A stretch of 64,000 nucleotides of DNA from Desulfitobacterium dehalogenans ATCC 51507. GTDB lineage: Bacteria > Bacillota > Desulfitobacteriia > Desulfitobacteriales > Desulfitobacteriaceae. Positions 25,749-33,608 of this stretch are shown here, piece by piece. Position 1 is the first letter of the stretch. Every line of letters begins with the position of its first letter. Made by a program: the position numbers and the translations under genes. The notes under the pieces were generated by a model, which was not told the origin of the DNA, ran no database searches, and saw only the letters and a program-made list of their open reading frames with translations. The stretch is from positions 62,001-126,000 of the forward strand of contig NC_018017.1 of NCBI RefSeq assembly GCF_000243155.2, in the 5' to 3' direction.

Positions 25749-26140
25749 GCGTGGATTATATCTATCAAAGCTCTCACTTGGTTTTCCTCTATTTTAATAA
25801 CAGGGATGAATTGATAATAACACCCACCGATCCCACATTGTGTACCAAGGGGCCCACGACAAGTCCGAGATGCCTTAACATAGTCAAAAGAGTAAGAGCA
25901 GGAAGAGAGAAAAAGAATAGTTCTCTTTTTTCATCCTCGAAAAATGTTATCAGTAAAGTTTTCGGGAATCGGCAATTGAGCCAAAGCAAATTACGACACA
26001 ATAAACTAAATTTCGATAGAGGAAAAATAAGTAAAATAGAGAAGTACAGTGAGTATAGGATCAAGCTGAAGGACATCTTTGTAATTAAGCGACACTGTGG
26101 AAAACTGTAGGTTACGTTTTAATCAGAAAGGGGTTTTAAG
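25749..26140. other. Leader region before the comX-like gene
   Basis: 392 bp of AT-rich DNA without an intact gene. It contains a short P-type ATPase relic on the minus strand (separate entry) and presumably the comX promoter. The ribosome site AAAGGGG lies at about 26129-26134. No B. subtilis-type ComA box (TTGCGG, 4 bp, CCGCAA) was found. Confidence 0.5.
25789..25881 (-). pseudogene. C-terminal relic of a heavy-metal P-type ATPase
   Basis: About 30 codons on the minus strand read LRHLGLVVGPLVHNVGSVG followed by VIINSSLLLK and a stop. Heavy-metal-transporting P-type ATPases end with a helix of the form LLHN.GS..V..NS..LL. No ATPase sequence is visible upstream in this frame, so only a tail remains. 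It may mark an insertion or deletion boundary at the left edge of the com-like locus. Confidence 0.45.
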
Positions 26141-26338
26141 ATGAATTATGCAGCTATCGCGAATTTGGTCCATGAATCTGTCAAAAATCCCACGCGTTTG
26201 GTAACGCAAGATGAAAAGTCGGACGAAAGCAAAATAAAGCCTGGCGAATTTTCTGTTATTCAAAATGTATTTTCCCGGCATGAAGTATCCGGGGGCACTG
26301 TAGCGATTGGACCCACTCCTCTAGATTTGTGGTGGTAA
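26141..26338 (+). CDS. comX: ComX-like quorum-sensing pheromone precursor
   Basis: The 65-residue peptide has no signal sequence and ends PTPLDLWW. ComX pheromones come from the C-terminus of short, poorly conserved precursors and carry a prenylated Trp close to the C-terminus; two adjacent C-terminal Trp residues fit that requirement. The next gene is a ComQ-type prenyl transferase, then a ComP-like kinase and a ComA-like regulator. The ATG at 26141 has AAAGGGG 6-7 nt upstream. The stop at 26338 is 5 bp from the comQ ATG, so translation is probably coupled. In B. subtilis comX follows comQ; here it precedes it. The mature peptide length cannot be told. The call rests on context and the terminal Trp. 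Confidence 0.72.
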   Translation: MNYAAIANLVHESVKNPTRLVTQDEKSDESKIKPGEFSVIQNVFSRHEVSGGTVAIGPTPLDLWW

Positions 26339-26343
26339 ATTTG

Positions 26344-27300
26344 ATGAACCTTCAGCTTGACCAGATTTTTTTAAAAGAAATCGATAGTACTTTGACAAAA
26401 GTTCGGCTGGGTGCGGAAATGGATCGAATGATCCGCGCATGCCTCAATGCCGACAGCCCTACGGGGGAATTGTTTCGCTGGGCCCATTTAACGCGTATGA
26501 GTTGTGAATGTGCGGGCGGGGAGTTGGAAGCTGTGCTGCCGGGTGCCATTGGGATGGAGTTTTTTGCTCTGGCCTTGGATATTTTCGATGACGTGCAGGA
26601 CCAGGATAATGAGCATATGCCCTGGCGCCAGCTTCCGGACGCTCAGGCCATCAATCTGGCCATCTGCCTGCTCATGCTCAGTGATGAGGCCATTTCCGTC
26701 ATCCCGGACAACAGGATGCTTCGAGAAGTTGCGGCAACCTTACACTGTACAGGAATACGCGCCAGCCATGGGCAATTTCAGGAGTTTTTATTTGATGGCC
26801 GGCAACAGGTGTCTTTTGAGCAATATTTTGAGATGGCGGAACAAAAGGCCGGAAGTTTGGCTGCCTGTGCCTGTAGAATCGGAGCCGTCTTAGGCGGTGC
26901 AGAAGAAACGGTGGTCCATTCATTGGAACAGTTTGGGATAAGCCTTGGGATCCTGAATCAAATCAAAAACGATTTAAATGATTTCCTGGATTTTTCCAGA
27001 AAAAAAGATTTTGTGAATAATAAAAAAACCCTGCCCTATGTTTACCTGTTAAATACCCTTAAAGATGAAACCGCCGAGCGGTTTAAAGAGCTGACGCAAG
27101 GGGGTAGCGAAGGATCGCACGGGTTCGGGGATAAAGAAAGGGAATATGTCAGGCAGCTGGCTGCTGAAGAAGGCGTTTCGCAATACTGTACCGTGATGTT
27201 TGAAATCTATTGCCAAAAAGCGAGGGAAATTTTGGAGGGAATTCCTGTTCCCGAAAAGTATAAGGAGAACATGAAAGAACTTGTTGGAGAAAGTGTTTAA
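26344..27300 (+). CDS. comQ: ComQ-type isoprenyl transferase (pheromone-modifying)
   Basis: The 318-residue protein is a divergent polyprenyl synthase. The first Asp-rich motif is FALALDIFDDVQDQDNEH (about residue 75-92) and the second, shortened motif is LNQIKNDLNDFLDFSRKKD (about 205-225). ComQ enzymes keep the first motif and use a prenyl diphosphate to modify a Trp in ComX. Many Cys residues and low similarity to housekeeping IspA argue against general prenyl synthesis. The start is ATG 26344, TTG 26341 or GTG 26329; all are close to the comX stop and lack an independent strong ribosome site, which supports coupling. The 3' end overlaps comP by about 20 bp. Confidence 0.82.
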   Translation: MNLQLDQIFLKEIDSTLTKVRLGAEMDRMIRACLNADSPTGELFRWAHLTRMSCECAGGELEAVLPGAIGMEFFALALDIFDDVQDQDNEHMPWRQLPDAQAINLAICLLMLSDEAISVIPDNRMLREVAATLHCTGIRASHGQFQEFLFDGRQQVSFEQYFEMAEQKAGSLAACACRIGAVLGGAEETVVHSLEQFGISLGILNQIKNDLNDFLDFSRKKDFVNNKKTLPYVYLLNTLKDETAERFKELTQGGSEGSHGFGDKEREYVRQLAAEEGVSQYCTVMFEIYCQKAREILEGIPVPEKYKENMKELVGESV

Positions 27301-29635
27301 ACGGCAAATTTATTATATTGCCAGTATTGTCTTTATTGTGTTGGGGTTGGGATATTTTGCTGCTTGTCTGACCCAACCCTTCATAGGTCTCGGGCTTAAG
27401 AACATCAATGGACAATGGCTGGTGACAACCGCTAATCCTTATGGCGAGGGGTACCGGTCAGGTATCCAGGTGGGGGACGAAATCCTGAAAATCAACGGGG
27501 TGAATGCCGGTGGACACCGTTCTGTCCACAAATGGGAAGAGGCAGAAGGGGCTTCAACGGTTGAGTTTCGGAAACCGGATGAACTGACGGCCCAAACCGT
27601 TACTATATCCAAACAACCTGCTCTGTTGATGGTATTTAGCGAAGCCCCTCTGGTCATCCTGGGGTTTACTTTTTGGTTTTTAGGGTTTATGACCTGGTAC
27701 AAGCGTCCTTTTTTGGAACAGGCGCGCACCTTATTTTGGATGAATTGGATAATTGGCCTGGCGATTGTCTTAGCACACGCTTCCAGCCGTTGTTTATTAT
27801 TGGCTAAAGAATTGGAGAGCATCACGTTTTCGTTGGTCCCTGTGTTCCTTATTGCTTTTATTTCAGTTTTTCCTGCCTATAATCAAAATAAAATAAATAA
27901 AATCAGCTACAAAATTACAATCATCCTATTCCTGACTATTCTTGGCTTATTATTCCTGCATTCTTTGGGTATTGTTCATCTCGTTAGCTTAATAAGAAGA
28001 TTAATGTTATTCAATATGATCATCGGCATTCTTTCTACGCTTTGGAATCTTGGATTACTCATAAAGCTGCCCAAAGATCATCCCAAAAAGAATGAAGTCG
28101 GTATTATCCTATTAGGGATTGGGATCGGCTTTTTACCGTTCGTATTATTGACCGCGTTTCCAATCATTTTAAATTTTGAACAATTGCTTTATACCCAAGT
28201 GAGTTCCTTGTTCGTAGCTGCTGTCCCAGTCTCTTTATACTATATAATTGTCAACAAATATTTGCCAGACAGCCGCCGGCTTTATGAAACAGCCCTTTCT
28301 TATATCGGTGCGGCAGCTATCCTGAGCCTGGTTGTTTTCCTGGCGCTTTTTTTCCTGCAAATCGTGCCCACGATCTATTTTGAAATCTATTCGGCTTTGC
28401 TGCTTTTCACATTACTGTCTATTCTTTGCTTTCATTTTATCCGGATTGGCATCAACAGGCTCTGGGAAAGAAGCCGCTTTTCCCAAGACAAACAAGCTTT
28501 CAAGCAGAAGATGGCTGCCCTGAATGAAAATCTCTCCTCTCTTTTGGCCGAGGATAGGATATTGGATGAGCTGATTAATAGCCTGGGCATTGACGGGATT
28601 TTTATGATTATGGAGAATGCACAGATCGGCTGTCTGAAAAAAGCGGCGGGACGTTTTAAGGAGAATCCCAGGGAATTGGAGATGCTGGAGAACTTTTTTT
28701 ATCAGAATCAAAGGCTTGATCTGGAAGCCAAAATGCTGCCCGACGACTGCCCGGCCGGGATTTATGTCCCATTTATTGCCCAAGACTCTACCTGCGGAAT
28801 TTTCTTTGGCCGGCGTTCTTCCCGCATCAAATTTGAGCAATCGGAATTGCCTTTTCTTACCCTGCTGGCCGGTCAGTTGCAGTATCAGATCATTATGTCG
28901 CTGGTGATCGGCGAGCTGACCAAAGAAATACATTTCCTGACCAAAAGTTCCGGGCGTTCACAGCGAAGAAAAATGGAGCTCCAGGGAATCACCAACGCGT
29001 TGTTCCGTAAGGATGAGCAAAAAAGGAAACTCCTCACCGACGAAATCTGCGCCGGTCCCTTGCAGTGGAGCATGGACCTGAGCCGGTGGCTGAAATACCT
29101 GAAAACGGAATGCCCCGCCGACGACAAGACGCTGAAGGTGATTTCTTATCTGCAGGAACGAGCGGAGGATCTGAATTATGAACTCAATGGTATTGTCAAT
29201 GCTTGGGGCCCCCCGATTCTAACCCACCTGGGACTGGTTCCTGCAGTTCAATGGCTGTGTCAGAAAATCATGACAGAAGAATTGTCCCTGATTTCTCTGA
29301 AAATCAGCGGACTGGACCATCAAAGCCGGCTTAAAGAGGATGTGGAAGTCACCGCCTATCGTTTTTTACAGGAAGGGATCATGAACTCGGTGCGGCACTC
29401 CGGCTCCAATATGCAAACAGTTCACATAGCCCTGAACGAAACCGGGCTTGAATTGACAGTAAGTGATTCCGGCCGGGGCTTTGACGCCGACCAGATAGAA
29501 AACTGGTTATTGACAGGGACCCACTTCGGCCTGGCTGAAATGAAGGAGCGCATTGATAGCCTGGATGGGGAACTTCAGATCATTTCGGGAATAAACCGCG
29601 GAACAACGCTTAAGGCGCTTATCCCAGTTTTATAA
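27281..29635 (+). CDS. comP: ComP-like sensor histidine kinase with degenerate H-box
   Basis: The 784-residue membrane protein has TM1 (about 12-32), then an extracytoplasmic PDZ-like segment (about 38-105, with GYRSGIQVGDEILKINGVNAG). About seven further helices follow (115-385), then a cytoplasmic GAF-like linker and a C-terminal NarL-type kinase region. This is the ComP layout. The ATPase domain is intact: FLQEGIMNSVRHSG (N-box), VSDSGRGFD (G1) and HFGLAEMKERI (G2). The H-box reads KLLTDEICAGPLQ where relatives have E-[LI]-H-D-x-x-x-Q. Cys (codon 29048-29050, residue 590) replaces the phospho-His and Ala the following Asp. The TTG at 27281 overlaps comQ; a GTG at 27293 is possible. Confidence 0.82.
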   Translation: MLEKVFKRQIYYIASIVFIVLGLGYFAACLTQPFIGLGLKNINGQWLVTTANPYGEGYRSGIQVGDEILKINGVNAGGHRSVHKWEEAEGASTVEFRKPDELTAQTVTISKQPALLMVFSEAPLVILGFTFWFLGFMTWYKRPFLEQARTLFWMNWIIGLAIVLAHASSRCLLLAKELESITFSLVPVFLIAFISVFPAYNQNKINKISYKITIILFLTILGLLFLHSLGIVHLVSLIRRLMLFNMIIGILSTLWNLGLLIKLPKDHPKKNEVGIILLGIGIGFLPFVLLTAFPIILNFEQLLYTQVSSLFVAAVPVSLYYIIVNKYLPDSRRLYETALSYIGAAAILSLVVFLALFFLQIVPTIYFEIYSALLLFTLLSILCFHFIRIGINRLWERSRFSQDKQAFKQKMAALNENLSSLLAEDRILDELINSLGIDGIFMIMENAQIGCLKKAAGRFKENPRELEMLENFFYQNQRLDLEAKMLPDDCPAGIYVPFIAQDSTCGIFFGRRSSRIKFEQSELPFLTLLAGQLQYQIIMSLVIGELTKEIHFLTKSSGRSQRRKMELQGITNALFRKDEQKRKLLTDEICAGPLQWSMDLSRWLKYLKTECPADDKTLKVISYLQERAEDLNYELNGIVNAWGPPILTHLGLVPAVQWLCQKIMTEELSLISLKISGLDHQSRLKEDVEVTAYRFLQEGIMNSVRHSGSNMQTVHIALNETGLELTVSDSGRGFDADQIENWLLTGTHFGLAEMKERIDSLDGELQIISGINRGTTLKALIPVL

Positions 29636-29687
29636 TGTGAAAACCCACATCGGGACCCCAAATATGGATGAAGGCGCGTGAGATAGG

Positions 29688-30374
29688 ATGTCCATTCATT
29701 GGGAAAAATCAAAAGAGACAGAAGAACAGGTACATTTGCTCATCGTGGACAGTCACCGGCCTTTTGCGGAAGGGACCAGGGCGTTGCTGTCTTTTGAACC
29801 GCGCATAGTGACCATCGGAATTGCCGGGGATAAAAATTCGTGTCTGAATTTTCTCTGTGATTCCGTGCCGGATGTTGTTTTATTGGATTTTTATCTTCCG
29901 GATATCGGCGGACTGGATTTAATGGATAAAATAAAAGCGGCCCACCCCGATCTAAAGGTTATTCTGATGGTGGAACAAAGCCAGGAGGGCTATGTTCTGG
30001 CGGCAAGCCGGAAAGGAGCCGAAGGGCTGTTGTTGAAAACCTGTGCCGTCGAGGAAATGATACAGGCTGTCTTAAGCGTGTCTAAAGGGGGCGTATATTT
30101 TTCTCCAAGCCCGTCGGCGTTTCCCAAAGTTGAAATAGATTTCAATGATTTGTATTTCCCTGTGAAGCCTGCCGAAGTTCTTAAAAGGCTGTTAACGCCT
30201 CGAGAAAAAGAAATTATGTGCCTTTTAACAAAGGGTCTCCATAACAGAGAGATTGCCGCAGCTTTAGGGATAACCGTCCGGGCGGCTCATCTTCAGGTGA
30301 AGATTATCCTTCTCAAATTTGGGGTCAACACACGTCTGGAAGCCGTCTTATCTTGGGCTTATGTTGACGGGTAA
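29688..30374 (+). CDS. comA: ComA-like response regulator (receiver plus LuxR-type HTH)
   Basis: The 228-residue NarL-family regulator has a receiver domain (about 15-130) and a LuxR-type HTH (about 165-225: LTPREKEIMCLLTKGLHNREIAAAL). The phospho-acceptor Asp (VVLLDFYLPD) and the conserved Lys (LLLKTCA) are present. The acidic pair is reduced to one Asp (LLIVDSHRPF), and the Thr/Ser switch position appears as Glu in VILMVEQSQ. These changes parallel the H-box loss in the neighbouring kinase and suggest non-canonical or phosphate-independent signalling. It lies 52 bp downstream of comP. DNA targets are unknown. Confidence 0.8.
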   Translation: MSIHWEKSKETEEQVHLLIVDSHRPFAEGTRALLSFEPRIVTIGIAGDKNSCLNFLCDSVPDVVLLDFYLPDIGGLDLMDKIKAAHPDLKVILMVEQSQEGYVLAASRKGAEGLLLKTCAVEEMIQAVLSVSKGGVYFSPSPSAFPKVEIDFNDLYFPVKPAEVLKRLLTPREKEIMCLLTKGLHNREIAAALGITVRAAHLQVKIILLKFGVNTRLEAVLSWAYVDG

Positions 30375-30493
30375 TTTTTAAAGGGTTGTCCGCACCGGTT
30401 GGGCTGTTCATTCGGGGCTTAAGATCAGATTTTCCCCGTGAATATGAAAAATACGGAAGTTGTTGTTGCTTAAAATGAATACAAAGGTAATAA

Positions 30494-30528
30494 AAAGTGC
30501 GTTTCCAAATTACGGAAGCGCACTTTAT
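30494..30528. terminator. Terminator between comA and the convergent receiver gene
   Basis: AAAGTGCGTTTCC / GGAAGCGCACTTT (13-bp stem with one G-T pair, 6-nt loop) lies between convergent genes. A-runs on one side and T-rich DNA on the other allow termination from both directions. Confidence 0.7.
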
Positions 30529-30597
30529 CATTTTCAGTATGTTAAAAGTTATAATCGGCCTTCTACGGCGGAATCTATAAATGGCACCCAAATGCAA

Positions 30598-30993
30598 CTA
30601 CCAGGAATTCCCTAGTGGTTTGCTGTCGCTTATTACCTTATCCAGGATGGCGTAGATATCTTCCATGTTGATCGGCTTCTCCAGGATTCTCAGCGGTGAG
30701 GCCTCCGCGAACTGTGGGTGAGCCCCAGATCCGGTGCAAAACACGATCTGACAGACCGTGTCATACTCCCGGATGCGCAGCGCTGTTTCCGCGCCGGAGA
30801 GCTTTTTCATACACTGGTCCAGGAAAATCAGATCGAAACGGATTTGCTCTTTCTCTGCTTGCCTTAGTAGCTCTTCGCCGCTCCCAAACTGGTGGATTTG
30901 AAACCGCACATTCCTCCCGGCTTCGTATTCCCTGATTATCTCCTCCAGTATCCGGCGCAGAAGCGGGATGTCGTCACATAGAGCGATTTTCAT
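30598..30993 (-). CDS. Stand-alone response-regulator receiver
   Basis: The 131-residue protein is only a receiver: MKIALCDD (acidic pair), LIFLDQCMKKLSG (phospho-acceptor Asp), VFCTGSG (Thr/Ser) and LEKPI (Lys). All catalytic residues are present and there is no output domain. The start resembles LytTR-type regulators, but the DNA-binding half is absent. It follows an XRE regulator by 59 bp on the same strand. No kinase is adjacent except the degenerate ComP-like protein 1 kb away. Confidence 0.85.
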   Translation of the reverse strand: MKIALCDDIPLLRRILEEIIREYEAGRNVRFQIHQFGSGEELLRQAEKEQIRFDLIFLDQCMKKLSGAETALRIREYDTVCQIVFCTGSGAHPQFAEASPLRILEKPINMEDIYAILDKVISDSKPLGNSW

Positions 30994-31052
30994 AAGGCGA
31001 ATTCTCCTTGTCTACATCTATTTCACCCCGCGCTTGCGGGGCTTTGTTTGCA

Positions 31053-31421
31053 TTATTCCGGGCGTTCAGGCGGCTGAGCCTCTTGGGACTGAAGAGAGGA
31101 CAGGATTCGTCGCAATTCAATCATAGTGCTGTAAATGACATGTAGTTCATGCAGGGAACAGCTATTCAGGCTGCGTTCAATTTTACGCTGCAGCTCCCGC
31201 CCCTCCGTCCGCTCAGGAAAGAATACGGCATCCACGGAGAAATTGAGGAACCTGGCCAGCTTATACAGGACATCGACCGAAGGTTTCCGGCTGCCGGCTT
31301 CGAGCTGTTTCATATGGACAGTGGCAATATCCACCCGCTCGGCCAGTTCTTCCTGGGTTAAGTTGTTTTCTAAGCGGGCATTTTTGATGGCCCCGCCCAG
31401 CCTTTTGGGATTCAGCTCCAT
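31053..31421 (-). CDS. XRE-family HTH regulator
   Basis: The 122-residue protein has an N-terminal Cro/CI helix-turn-helix (LGGAIKNARLENNLTQEELAE, then VDIATVHMKQLEAGSRKPSVDVL). A helical C-terminal extension contains LQRKIERSLNSC and a Gln/Pro-rich tail. The ATG at 31421 follows GGAGG. It is probably co-transcribed with the receiver downstream. Its promoter region, shared with a second HTH gene reading right, contains short palindromes such as ATCCGCAGCGGAT (about 31455) that could be operators. Confidence 0.85.
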   Translation of the reverse strand: MELNPKRLGGAIKNARLENNLTQEELAERVDIATVHMKQLEAGSRKPSVDVLYKLARFLNFSVDAVFFPERTEGRELQRKIERSLNSCSLHELHVIYSTMIELRRILSSLQSQEAQPPERPE

Positions 31422-31693
31422 TTCCTCAAGCCTCCCCTATAGTAATCTTAAAGAATCCGCAGCGGATTGAACATCAGCGGAAAGAATACTGTGGGGGATT
31501 CTGTGAGAATACTAAGGCAGTATTTGAATAACGCTAAGAGAAATATAATGACTGTTAAGGTAATCATAACATGGATGTTACTTCTATTCCACATTAATTT
31601 ACCGCTGAGGTTATATTGATGCGTAAATGTACTTTTTTATTACGCTTGCTGATAAAATCAAGCCAAAAGACAAAGATATTGGAGTGTGTTCCC

Positions 31694-31903
31694 ATGGTTA
31701 GAATCAAACTGTCCGAACTGCTCGGGAAACATAAAATGAATCAGAAGACGTTGTCAGCACTCACCGGAATCAGGCCTGCAACTTTATCCAAGATGTATTA
31801 CGAAGAAACCAAAAGAATTGAGATTGAGCAGATTGATAAGATTTGTGCTGTGTTTGACTGTAAGATAGAGGATTTACTTGAATATGTGCCGGATGGAAAA
31901 TGA
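31694..31903 (+). CDS. Small XRE-family HTH protein (YozG-like)
   Basis: The 69-residue protein is nearly all helix-turn-helix: MVRIKLSELLGKHKMNQKTL, SALTGIRPATLSKMYYEETK, CAVFDCKIEDLLEYVPD. Such mini-repressors are common near mobile or toxin-antitoxin loci, but no partner toxin is visible. The ATG at 31694 is 9 nt from GGAG; a longer frame back to 31616 has no ribosome site. It is divergent from the other XRE gene. Confidence 0.82.
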   Translation: MVRIKLSELLGKHKMNQKTLSALTGIRPATLSKMYYEETKRIEIEQIDKICAVFDCKIEDLLEYVPDGK

Positions 31904-31970
31904 ACACACGCCGGCAGGTATTTGTTTGAATGAATAAAAAAGGGTTCGGTTAACAAGCCCCAAGCCAAAC

Positions 31971-32008
31971 GAAGCTGCCGGCAAAATCCGCTGGCAGCTT
32001 CGCTGTTC
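31971..32008. terminator. Terminator between the small XRE gene and the DUF2922 gene
   Basis: GAAGCTGCC / GGCAGCTTC with an extended imperfect stem sits between convergent genes. T-rich DNA on the leftward (minus) side (AAAAAAGGG on +) suits termination of the DUF2922 transcript. Confidence 0.6.
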
Positions 32009-32247
32009 TAAGCCTGTTGCGGATCAAACAGGTCGTTTGTCGTGGTGTCAATTACTTTGACATCACGAACGCCTGTAAGAGTACCCGCAGGCGAAACAAA
32101 AATATTTCGGCTGATCACCGTGTTCATAGCCTCCAGCACTTCGGACGGATTCAAATCCGACCGAGGATCGGCCAGGGTAATGGAGGCCGTACCGCCACCG
32201 GTTGTGCCGAACGTCAGCCGGAGTACACGGTTGGTTGAAATGGGCAT
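32008..32247 (-). CDS. DUF2922 family protein
   Basis: The 79-residue protein matches the DUF2922 pattern: VLRLTFGTTGGGTASITLADP, NPSEVLEAMNTVISRNIF, and LTGVRDVKVIDTTTNDLF. Its function is unknown. These small proteins occur in spore-forming Firmicutes next to DUF1659 proteins, as here. The start at 32247 follows GGGAGGGAGGT. It probably shares an operon with the DUF1659 gene 37 bp upstream. Confidence 0.85.
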   Translation of the reverse strand: MPISTNRVLRLTFGTTGGGTASITLADPRSDLNPSEVLEAMNTVISRNIFVSPAGTLTGVRDVKVIDTTTNDLFDPQQA

Positions 32248-32284
32248 GGGCTAACCTCCCTCCCATATCGTATTTTCCTCCAGA

Positions 32285-32512
32285 CTACCCCTCATCAACA
32301 AGGTCAAACTCTTTCCGCAGGACCACATCCAGTGCCGGATGTTCGGTTAAACTGAACAGGGCATGGGCTACGTCATAAATGTCTTGTTCAGCCGCGTTAA
32401 ACCGTACATTGCCCAGTGTTTTTTTTCGGATGATCGGAACCCCGGTCGGAGAAAGCCCAGTTTGAAAAGAGACCACCATTGCCGCCCTTAAAGGCAGTGA
32501 ATTTACGGGCAT
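32285..32512 (-). CDS. DUF1659 family protein
   Basis: The 75-residue protein fits DUF1659: MVVSFQTGLSPTGVPIIRKKTLGNV and DIYDVAHALFSLTEHPALDVVLRKE. Role unknown. The ATG at 32512 follows GGGAGGCGGG. The conserved pairing with DUF2922 suggests the two products work together. Confidence 0.85.
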   Translation of the reverse strand: MPVNSLPLRAAMVVSFQTGLSPTGVPIIRKKTLGNVRFNAAEQDIYDVAHALFSLTEHPALDVVLRKEFDLVDEG

Positions 32513-32596
32513 TCTTCCCGCCTCCCTTCTTCGAAACTTGACGGTTATGCCGTCCGTACAGTCTATGCTTCCGGGTGGACAGGGGTGACAAGTTCA

Positions 32597-33412
32597 TCAC
32601 CATTCATAGGTGGAGTACCTTTCAATCCCCGCCATATTTGATCCGGCAACAGGGGGCCAGTCTTTAAGCCTTTCCACCATATAGGCGGCCAGTTGGCCGG
32701 CGTCCTGGCTGCATTTTTCCTTGACCTGTGGATCAAGCCTGGATAGCTGGCCCAGTGCGGTCAGCAGTTCCTGGAAGGTGTCGGCGATGGTTTTACAGCA
32801 AGCGGTGCATTTTTCTTCATAGTTCACGATAAGGGAGGGGGAGGGGGCGGTTTCCCGGCTCCTTCCCCTCCGGGGATTGATGGTTTTGCTGACGTATTGG
32901 ATTTGGATATCTTCCGGAATTTTGGGCATGGACTGGGCTTGCGGCTCAGCTTGGGGTTGCGCTTTCGCCGGAGCGACCTCGCTCTGTTCTTTGACAGCCT
33001 GATTTAATTGCCGGGACGTCATATTTGCAACATCATTCTGCGCTACAAATTCCTCGCGCTCTTCTTCAGGGAGGCCCAGGAGCAGAACCGCCTGAGTGTA
33101 GGTCAAATTTCCAAGCGCTTGGAAATTTGGGTCCTCTTCAGAGGGGTTGAGGAGCAGGTATCCGTACTCTTCATATAGACGCATCAGGTTTGCAGCTGTG
33201 CTCTTGGAATAATTGACCGACTCCTTAAGCCACTTCAGCCATTCCCCATGTTTGAGCAATTCCTTGGCTTCTTTCAGACGGCGGCCCACCTCGATAGCAT
33301 TCTTCAGCAGCATTTTTCTGGACTCCAGGTTAATCGCGTTAATTTCCGCCGCGATGACAGGGGGCGTGCGTTCGGTGTTTGGAGCATTCATTTTGCCGGC
33401 CCGTCCTTTCAT
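32597..33412 (-). CDS. DUF3102 family protein
   Basis: The 271-residue protein carries a DUF3102-like N-terminal half (about 15-150): INAINLESRKMLLKNAIEVG, LKEAKELLKHGEWLKWLKES, YSKSTAANLMRLYEEYG. A disordered Pro/Gln/Ala linker (about 150-185) and a helical C-terminus with EKCTACCKTIAD follow. The KSTAANLMRLY stretch resembles a ParB/KorB-type helix-turn-helix, so DNA binding is possible. It starts at 33412; an ATG 21 bp inside (33391) is an alternative. It is 85 bp upstream of the DUF1659 gene. Confidence 0.7.
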   Translation of the reverse strand: MKGRAGKMNAPNTERTPPVIAAEINAINLESRKMLLKNAIEVGRRLKEAKELLKHGEWLKWLKESVNYSKSTAANLMRLYEEYGYLLLNPSEEDPNFQALGNLTYTQAVLLLGLPEEEREEFVAQNDVANMTSRQLNQAVKEQSEVAPAKAQPQAEPQAQSMPKIPEDIQIQYVSKTINPRRGRSRETAPSPSLIVNYEEKCTACCKTIADTFQELLTALGQLSRLDPQVKEKCSQDAGQLAAYMVERLKDWPPVAGSNMAGIERYSTYEW

Positions 33413-33505
33413 TTGTCAATCTACCTATAAGATATGTAGACGGGCTCTGGATGGTGAAGGCAAGGCCACCATGAGACAATGAGGATATTAATGCGCTCAA
33501 TAGTA

Positions 33506-33557
33506 CACTCCCCTTATAGATTAGTGTACTTTGAGTACACTAGCTATAAGGGGAGTG
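33506..33557. repeat. Perfect nested inverted repeat (possible cruciform or operator)
   Basis: CACTCCCCTTATAG (33506-33519) pairs with CTATAAGGGGAGTG (33544-33557). Inside, AGTGTACT (33523-33530) pairs with AGTACACT (33534-33541) around a TTG loop. All 22 paired positions are perfect. There is no T-run on either side, so it is not an ordinary terminator. It lies between the PRC-barrel gene's 3' end and the DUF3102 gene's 5' end. Confidence 0.8.
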
Positions 33558-33608
33558 ATCTATTTCCTTATTATTGGGGTTATATAGTTGCTTTTTTGCA
33601 TCAGCCCA

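Noticed and set aside
25715-26110. 131-codon + strand frame between prs and comX
   Set aside because: It begins inside the prs terminator, is Lys/Ser-rich with no family features, and lacks a ribosome site.
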